Positions 59,406 through 64,000 of a stretch of DNA of 64,000 bases are shown here, in pieces. The number at the start of each line of letters is the position of its first letter. Positions within the stretch are counted from its first letter, which is position 1. The position numbers and the translations under genes were made by a program. Source of the DNA: Defluviitalea raffinosedens (GTDB lineage: Bacteria > Bacillota > Clostridia > Lachnospirales > Defluviitaleaceae); contig NZ_JAFBEP010000002.1 of assembly GCF_016908775.1 (NCBI RefSeq), positions 208,272 through 272,271 of the forward strand, read 5' to 3'. Below the pieces are notes generated by a model. It was not told where the DNA came from. It saw nothing but the letters and a program-made list of their open reading frames with translations, and did not search any database.

Positions 59406-59780
59406 TTATTTAATTAAATCCAAATATCTTTTACATTTAATCAGAGCTTCCTCAAGCCGGTCCTGATTAAAAGGTTTGACAATAAAATCTTTTGCTCCCG
59501 CCATAATTGCTTGTATAACCATTCTTTTTTGACCCATTGCAGTACACATTAAGATATAAGCATTTGGTGACTCCTTCAATATTTCCTTCACCGCTTCGAT
59601 TCCATCCATTGAAGGCATAACGATATCCATTGTAATTACATCAGGCTTTAACTCTTTTGCTTTTCTTACAGCATCGTGACCGTTGAAAGCTTCTCCGACT
59701 ACTGTATGCCCCATTTGCTGAATCATATTTCTCAAAACTGTTCGCACAAATGCAGCATCATCTACAATCAGTACTGTCAT
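59406..59780 (-). CDS. CheY-like response regulator
   Basis: Start at ATG 59778-59780 behind GAGGG. 124 residues, a stand-alone receiver. Motifs: VLIVDDAAFVRTVLRNMI (acidic pocket), VITMDIVMPSMDG (phosphoacceptor), MCTAMGQKRM and DFIVKPFNQD (Lys). It resembles CheY, but no chemotaxis or flagellar gene is nearby, so the partner is unknown. Monocistronic. Confidence 0.9.
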   Translation of the reverse strand: MTVLIVDDAAFVRTVLRNMIQQMGHTVVGEAFNGHDAVRKAKELKPDVITMDIVMPSMDGIEAVKEILKESPNAYILMCTAMGQKRMVIQAIMAGAKDFIVKPFNQDRLEEALIKCKRYLDLIK

Positions 59781-59888
59781 GCTGAGCCCTCGCTTTACGT
59801 ATAAACTAAAAAATATGTAGTGACAATATTTTATCATCATACTAATATCATTTCAATATCATTTCAGAAGATACCTTCGCTTTCATCC

Positions 59889-60356
59889 TCACTGAATTAA
59901 GCAAATTGCATTGGCAGAGATACCTAGTCCCTCTCCAGTAAACCCCAACCCTTCTTCTGTTGTTGCTTTGATATTAATCTGACTGATGTGAATACCCAAT
60001 GCCTCAGAAATATTTTTTCTCATCTGATCAATGTAAGGAGACATCTTTGGCTTTTGCGCTATGATCGTCGAATCAATGTTTAAAATAGAAAAGTTATCCC
60101 CATCCAATACTTCTTTTACTCTCTTTAATAGTTCTATACTGGATATTCCTTTATATTGATCATCGGTATCCGGAAAATGTTTGCCAATATCTCCTTTTCC
60201 CGCTGCTCCCAATAAAGCATCCATGATCGCATGGATCAATACATCTGCATCAGAATGCCCTAATAACCCCTTTTCATAAGGAATTTTAACACCTCCAATA
60301 ATCAATTCTCTGTTTTCTGCTAATCTATGTACATCATAACCCATTCCTATTCTCAT
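59889..60356 (-). CDS. ispF: 2-C-methyl-D-erythritol 2,4-cyclodiphosphate synthase
   Basis: 155 residues, standard length. Motifs: [19 protein letters not shown] (metal Asp/His), [30 protein letters not shown] and [17 protein letters not shown]. It acts in the MEP isoprenoid pathway. Starts behind AGGAGGA. Divergent from the Agr locus. Confidence 0.97.
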   Translation of the reverse strand: MRIGMGYDVHRLAENRELIIGGVKIPYEKGLLGHSDADVLIHAIMDALLGAAGKGDIGKHFPDTDDQYKGISSIELLKRVKEVLDGDNFSILNIDSTIIAQKPKMSPYIDQMRKNISEALGIHISQINIKATTEEGLGFTGEGLGISANAICLIQ

Positions 60357-60419
60357 ATGTGTCCTCCTCTTTATCTTAATTTTCCTTATTTTTTGTTTTT
60401 TAACACATTATATCATTAG

Positions 60420-60448
60420 TTGACATTTTATTACATTTATTGTATACT
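60420..60448 (+). promoter_or_regulatory. Strong sigma-A promoter of agrA
   Basis: TTGACA (60420-60425), 17-bp spacer, TATACT (60443-60448). Confidence 0.85.
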
Positions 60449-60495
60449 TTAATAATTGTTATAAGCAATTGCTATATATGGAAGGAGAGATTATT

Positions 60496-61236
60496 TTGAA
60501 ACCGAATATTTTAATTTACAATGATAACCATCTTCAGCGACAAAACCTGATAGACTTCCTCAGAGAGCTGGATATGCCGATGGAAATCTGCGAAGCTGAA
60601 AATGAAGAAAATGTTTTAAAAAAAATCAAAGAGCAAAAATTCGATGTTATTATTGCAGATATTATCATAAAAGAAGAACTTACAATTGATCTTATAAAAA
60701 AGGTTAAAGAAACTTATCCATTTATATATGTTGTATTTGTCACAGCTTATAAAGATTTTATTATGGAAGCTGTTTCTGAATGCCACTGTTATGATTATAT
60801 CTCAAAACCTGTTAATAAAGAAAGGTTTCAAGGCACTATGAAATTAATTCTAAAAAGAATTCTGGAAGAAAGCAATCTCCATAAAGAAGAAGCAAATCAA
60901 AAAAATCTCGTCATTAATTATAATAATCAATCCTTCATAATTCCTATAGATAAAATTCTTTTTATTGAACAATGTGGGTATCTTTCCATTATCCATACCG
61001 TCGATGGAACATATCGTTGCGTTTCCACTTTGATTCGTTTATATAACGAATTGAATGAAGACTTTTTCTTAACTCATAAAAGTTTCCTAGTAAATATGAA
61101 AAAAGTGAGCCATGTATCTTACAACAGGAGAACATCTGGAGACATCTTTTTTGAAAATTATGATAAAACTGCACTATTAAGTGTTCGAAAAAAATCAGAG
61201 TTCAAGAAAATACTACTAAATTATAACAAACAATAG
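60496..61236 (+). CDS. AgrA-like LytTR response regulator
   Basis: Start taken as TTG at 60496, 8 nt after AGGAG; an upstream ATG lies within or before the ribosome site. 246 residues. Receiver domain: ILIYNDNHLQRQNLIDFL (one acid of the usual pair replaced by Asn), VIIADIIIKEELT (phosphoacceptor), YISKPVNKER. The LytTR DNA-binding domain begins ~150 (IDKILFIEQCGYLSIIHTV, LTHKSFLVNMKKV). Part of the Agr quorum sensing circuit with the downstream kinase, peptide and protease. Likely binds direct repeats upstream of its targets. Confidence 0.9.
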   Translation: MKPNILIYNDNHLQRQNLIDFLRELDMPMEICEAENEENVLKKIKEQKFDVIIADIIIKEELTIDLIKKVKETYPFIYVVFVTAYKDFIMEAVSECHCYDYISKPVNKERFQGTMKLILKRILEESNLHKEEANQKNLVINYNNQSFIIPIDKILFIEQCGYLSIIHTVDGTYRCVSTLIRLYNELNEDFFLTHKSFLVNMKKVSHVSYNRRTSGDIFFENYDKTALLSVRKKSEFKKILLNYNKQ

Positions 61237-61409
61237 GCTAAATCTCTTCACAAGCTTTTTATAATATTATAAAATAAAAAATAGCAAAATAAATCAATTC
61301 ATGTTATATTTACAACTTTTGTAAAATGGTTGTGCTCTTTCGTCAAATATCTATTTTCTTTTTTTAATTAATATTTATAATGAAATCTATAAGAGTTAGG
61401 AGCGCTACG

Positions 61410-62711
61410 ATGTTGATATTCTCTTTACTTCAGTATATTGAAGGTTTTTCAATGTATTTAATTATTTCTACTTTATCAGGATTAAAAGGTAAAATTTCTT
61501 TTCCGAAATTTCTTTTCCTGGCTTTAATGCATGGAAGTATTTACCTCATATTGAATGAAATTTTACCTATACAATTACAGGGATTTATTTTACTTATAGT
61601 TTCAATTCTCATTAGTTCTTTAATATTGGAACTGGATTTCATTTTATCTGTATTGACTACTCTTATATCTGTCTTAGTTGTGATGACAATAGATTTGACT
61701 GCAGGTATGGTATTCTTAGGAATTATGAATATGTCTGCTTCTGAAATGTTGGCTAATTCATTTATACGAACTACTTATACTTGTATCGTTCAAATCATCT
61801 TTTTAATTATTGCCTTTATAATTAATAAGAAAAATATAACTCTTCCAAAGAAATATTTTATCAATAAAAAAACAAGCATTTTGATTTCTTCAATTTTCTT
61901 CGCCATATGTATTTTTACATTTTTAACATTTATTATTGGTACTTTTATTAATCATGTTCAACCTATTATATATATTTCTTTGGCAGTTATCTTTATTTCT
62001 TTTTCATTAGTTATGTATAGACTCAATCAATATGTTGTTTCAATGGCAGTAAAAGAGATGCAATTAGAAGATCAACGTATTTATATTGAATATATTAAAG
62101 AACTCATGAATCATCTGAAAGCTCAAAGACATGAATTTATCAATCATATTAATGTATTATATGGTCTTGTTCAAATTAAGGATTTAAGTCGTTTAGATGC
62201 AGCTAAAAAATACATAGAAAGTTTGAACATCACCATCCAGGGAACTTCAGATATCATGGCAACAGATGAACCTGTCGTATCTGGTCTTCTTGTTACAAAA
62301 ACCGCTATAGCCGAACAAAAAAACATAGAAATGGATATTAATATCGTTGATCGAATTACAGATACGCCATTATCGCTTACAGAAGTTTCTACAATACTTA
62401 ATAATCTTATAAATAATGCCATAGAGTTTTCCGAAACACTTCCTGAAGTGAATCGCTACATATGTGTTGAAGTGTATGGTGATGAAAACAATGTCTACAT
62501 AGATGTATGCAACGAAAACAACGGACAACCTATTGCAGACACTGAAAAAATCTTTGAAAAAGGCTTTTCTACTAAACCTAATCACATGGAAGTGAGAGGG
62601 TTTGGTCTATATAATGTAAAATGTATTGTAGAAAAGCATCATGGATCAATCACTGTCGACTCAGATCTACATGAGACTAGCTTTAAAATTACACTACCCA
62701 AAAAAAAATAA
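61410..62711 (+). CDS. AgrC-like GHKL sensor histidine kinase
   Basis: Start at ATG 61410 behind TTAGGAG. 433 residues. Six or seven N-terminal helices (~1-210) form the peptide-sensing domain. The cytoplasmic part has an H-box LKAQRHEFINHINVLYGLVQ and a GHKL ATPase: VSTILNNLINNAIEFSE (N box) and GFGLYNVKCIVEKHHG (G box). It should be the receptor for the AgrD-derived peptide. The TATAAT at 61375-61380 may be its own promoter; ACAAC and GTTGT form an inverted repeat at 61312-61333 upstream. Confidence 0.9.
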   Translation: MLIFSLLQYIEGFSMYLIISTLSGLKGKISFPKFLFLALMHGSIYLILNEILPIQLQGFILLIVSILISSLILELDFILSVLTTLISVLVVMTIDLTAGMVFLGIMNMSASEMLANSFIRTTYTCIVQIIFLIIAFIINKKNITLPKKYFINKKTSILISSIFFAICIFTFLTFIIGTFINHVQPIIYISLAVIFISFSLVMYRLNQYVVSMAVKEMQLEDQRIYIEYIKELMNHLKAQRHEFINHINVLYGLVQIKDLSRLDAAKKYIESLNITIQGTSDIMATDEPVVSGLLVTKTAIAEQKNIEMDINIVDRITDTPLSLTEVSTILNNLINNAIEFSETLPEVNRYICVEVYGDENNVYIDVCNENNGQPIADTEKIFEKGFSTKPNHMEVRGFGLYNVKCIVEKHHGSITVDSDLHETSFKITLPKKK

Positions 62712-62730
62712 TATTAAGGGGGGAATGTGT

Positions 62731-62862
62731 ATGAAGAAAAATATGTTAGCAGCATTAAAATGGATTGGAAGTGTTTCACTCATTTTTGCTGGTGTAATTG
62801 CAACTCCTGCATGCTTCTTATTTGCTTCTCAGCCCAAATGCCCAAAATCATTACAAAAATAA
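62731..62862 (+). CDS. agrD: AgrD-like cyclic thiolactone autoinducer precursor
   Basis: 43 codons from an ATG at 62731 behind AAGGGGGG, 19 bp after agrC. The N-terminal amphipathic part (MKKNMLAALKWIGSVSLIF) is followed by the pre-peptide TPACFLFASQPKCPKSLQK. This pattern (Cys, aromatic, then QP-CPKSL) matches clostridial AgrD such as that of Clostridium perfringens (SACLWFTHQPEEPKSL). AgrB would cleave after Ala and close a thiolactone on Cys, predicting cyclo(CFLFA). The 5-residue ring is inferred by analogy. A bidirectional terminator follows. Confidence 0.88.
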   Translation: MKKNMLAALKWIGSVSLIFAGVIATPACFLFASQPKCPKSLQK

Positions 62863-62889
62863 CAGGTCTATATAGACCTGTTATTTTTT
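62856..62889. terminator. Bidirectional terminator between agrD and agrB
   Basis: AAAAATAACAGGTCT / AGACCTGTTATTTTT, perfect palindrome with a 4-nt loop, T tracts both ways. It serves the convergent agrD and agrB genes. Confidence 0.9.
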
Positions 62890-63453
62890 GTATTCTAAAA
62901 TTTTTTCACTTAAGATCATATAAGTGATCGTTAAAGTTTCAATGAATACTGCATTCATACCTATATATTTCCATGGAAGAGGCAATATATATGATATACC
63001 TGTCCAGAAGATAAATGTTATAAGGGCGATAGTATGTATCTTTTTTCTTCTCTCCTTACTAATAATAGGCTGATTTTTATGCTCTGCAGGTGAGAATTTA
63101 AGTATAATCCCAAAGGAGAAAAGCGCCTGAATAATGAATAGAAAATCACTTTGAACATGCAATCCCGCAAAAACTGAAACATATATAATACTTAGACTGA
63201 GTATAAAACATCTGACATAAGTGTTCGCATGATATCCTCCTGCCCAGATTCTAAGAGAACTAAATACAAGCATTGCAAACAGTCCATATTTTAAATGTCC
63301 TGTTAAAACTAACAGTATACACATAAAAAAGATCTTGATCGTCTCACTGATAAATGCTTGTAAGCCATATTGAATCTCTCGAATTTGTGTGTGATTAAAA
63401 ATTTGCTTCTTATAAATCTGATAGGATATTCCTGCTGCTAATCTGTCGATCAT
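62881..63453 (-). CDS. agrB: AgrB-like peptide-processing membrane protease
   Basis: 190 residues with five or six helices. The catalytic pair is His75 (AGGYHANTYVRC) and Cys82, at the positions of S. aureus His77 and Cys84. It cleaves AgrD and forms the thiolactone. It is on the opposite strand from agrD, unlike the usual agrBD operon. Starts behind AAGGAGG. Confidence 0.92.
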   Translation of the reverse strand: MIDRLAAGISYQIYKKQIFNHTQIREIQYGLQAFISETIKIFFMCILLVLTGHLKYGLFAMLVFSSLRIWAGGYHANTYVRCFILSLSIIYVSVFAGLHVQSDFLFIIQALFSFGIILKFSPAEHKNQPIISKERRKKIHTIALITFIFWTGISYILPLPWKYIGMNAVFIETLTITYMILSEKILEYKK

Positions 63454-63525
63454 ATGGAACCTCCTTCTTGTTTTATGCTTTTATGTAATATTTTAAAGTA
63501 TATGTATATTATATAGCAAAAAAAA

Positions 63526-63562
63526 TAAAAAGACTAGCATTTTTTACTAGTCTTTTTATTTT
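63526..63562 (-). terminator. Terminator of the tRNA cluster
   Basis: AAAAAGACTAG / CTAGTCTTTTT stem with a T tract on the minus strand. Confidence 0.85.
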
Positions 63563-63566
63563 AGGA

Positions 63567-63640
63567 TAGCGGAGGACGGAGTCGAACCGCCGACACTACG
63601 GGTATGAACCGTATGCTCTAGCCAACTGAGCTACTCCGCC
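63567..63640 (-). tRNA. tRNA-Met (CAU), elongator type
   Basis: Acceptor GGCGGAG pairs with CTCCGCT (G1-U72). Anticodon arm TACGG-TTCATAC-CCGTA gives CAT. The D-arm GTAGCTCAGTTGGC and T-arm GGTTCGACTCC match elongator rather than initiator tRNA. CCA not encoded. Confidence 0.93.
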
Positions 63641-63654
63641 ATATTAAATTATAA

Positions 63655-63727
63655 TGGGCGCAATAGGGCTCGAACCTATGACCCCCTGCTTGTAAGGCAG
63701 GTGCTCTCCCAGCTGAGCTATGCGCCC
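63655..63727 (-). tRNA. tRNA-Val (UAC)
   Basis: Acceptor GGGCGCA/TGCGCCC. Anticodon arm CCTGC-CTTACAA-GCAGG gives TAC. CCA not encoded. Confidence 0.95.
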
Positions 63728-63737
63728 ATAATCATAA

Positions 63738-63814
<77 letters not shown>

Positions 63815-63826
63815 ACAAAATAATCA

Positions 63827-63902
63827 TGGCAGGGGCAGCAGGACTCGAACCCACGACATTCGGTTTTGGAGACCGACGTTCTACCAACTGAACTATGCCC
63901 CT
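63827..63902 (-). tRNA. tRNA-Trp (CCA)
   Basis: Acceptor AGGGGCA/TGCCCCT. Anticodon arm TCGGT-CTCCAAA-ACCGA gives CCA anticodon. The 3' CCA is encoded. Confidence 0.95.
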
Positions 63903-63908
63903 ATGTAT

Positions 63909-63983
63909 TGGCTCCCCGAGTAGGATTCGAACCTACGACCCTCCGGTTAACAGCCGGATGCTCTACCGCTGAGCTATCGAGGA
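63909..63983 (-). tRNA. tRNA-Asn (GUU)
   Basis: Acceptor TCCTCGA/TCGGGGA. Anticodon arm TCCGG-CTGTTAA-CCGGA gives GTT. The 3' CCA is encoded. First tRNA of the five-gene cluster visible; the cluster may continue beyond the window. Confidence 0.95.
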
Positions 63984-64000
63984 TTATAATTGCTTCGCAA

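Overview
The window is AT-rich chromosomal DNA of an anaerobic, endospore-forming member of the Firmicutes, probably class Clostridia (Lachnospirales or a relative). I infer this from low GC, strong AGGAGG-type ribosome binding sites, a HrcA/CIRCE groESL operon, sigma-H (spo0H), a SpoVB-type flippase, a CotA-type laccase, pyruvate formate-lyase, a clostridial OGG-type glycosylase and many T-tract terminators. Species was not determined. Most genes lie on the minus strand.

Layout. 1-11 kb is mainly nucleotide metabolism: a truncated diguanylate cyclase, purH, pflB, a guanine/hypoxanthine permease, deoC, guaA and guaB. A guanine riboswitch precedes the permease and a ZTP (pfl-motif) riboswitch precedes pflB-purH, so two purine sensors act in series. 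11-15 kb holds groEL-groES with a perfect CIRCE, a DUF554 protein and an OGG-type glycosylase. 15-26 kb is patchier: a DUF6062-type protein, an AAA ATPase pseudogene, an OPT transporter, an orphan PqqD-like protein with a membrane-anchored partner, a ComEC-like hydrolase/DUF3006 pair, a CotA-like laccase broken by one TAG, a PH-domain protein, a nitroreductase, a hybrid kinase lacking its ATPase domain and a radical SAM remnant.

26-31 kb has a NagZ-type glycosidase, a DUF5131 protein and a TetM/EF-G-like GTPase fused to a Rae1/YacP-like NYN nuclease domain, the most unusual protein here. 31-36 kb ends in a thiamin salvage operon (thiW-thiD-thiM-thiE) under a TPP riboswitch. 36-43 kb carries a membrane-anchored subtilase-like protein, tRNA-Thr, a lipoprotein, an envelope-type operon (ATP-grasp, PHP, polysaccharide deacetylase) and sigH. 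43-53 kb is a sugar locus: polyol dehydrogenase, ribose-type ABC transporter, and a binding protein/YesM-type kinase/YesN-type regulator trio in which the regulator is frameshifted and the binding protein appears to have lost its ATG.

53-60 kb has rlmB, an atypical sirtuin, a SpoVB-type flippase and a T-box controlled cysE-cysS-mrnC run, then a CheY-like protein and ispF. 60-63.5 kb is a complete Agr-type quorum sensing system (agrA, agrC, agrD, and agrB on the opposite strand); the 43-residue AgrD precursor suggests a CFLFA thiolactone. The window closes with five tRNA genes (Asn, Trp, Asp, Val, Met) in one minus-strand cluster. A 146-bp inverted-repeat-bounded element at 53264-53409 with internal helices and an 11-codon ORF is not explained by any gene. 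No CRISPR array, prophage or intact insertion sequence was seen.
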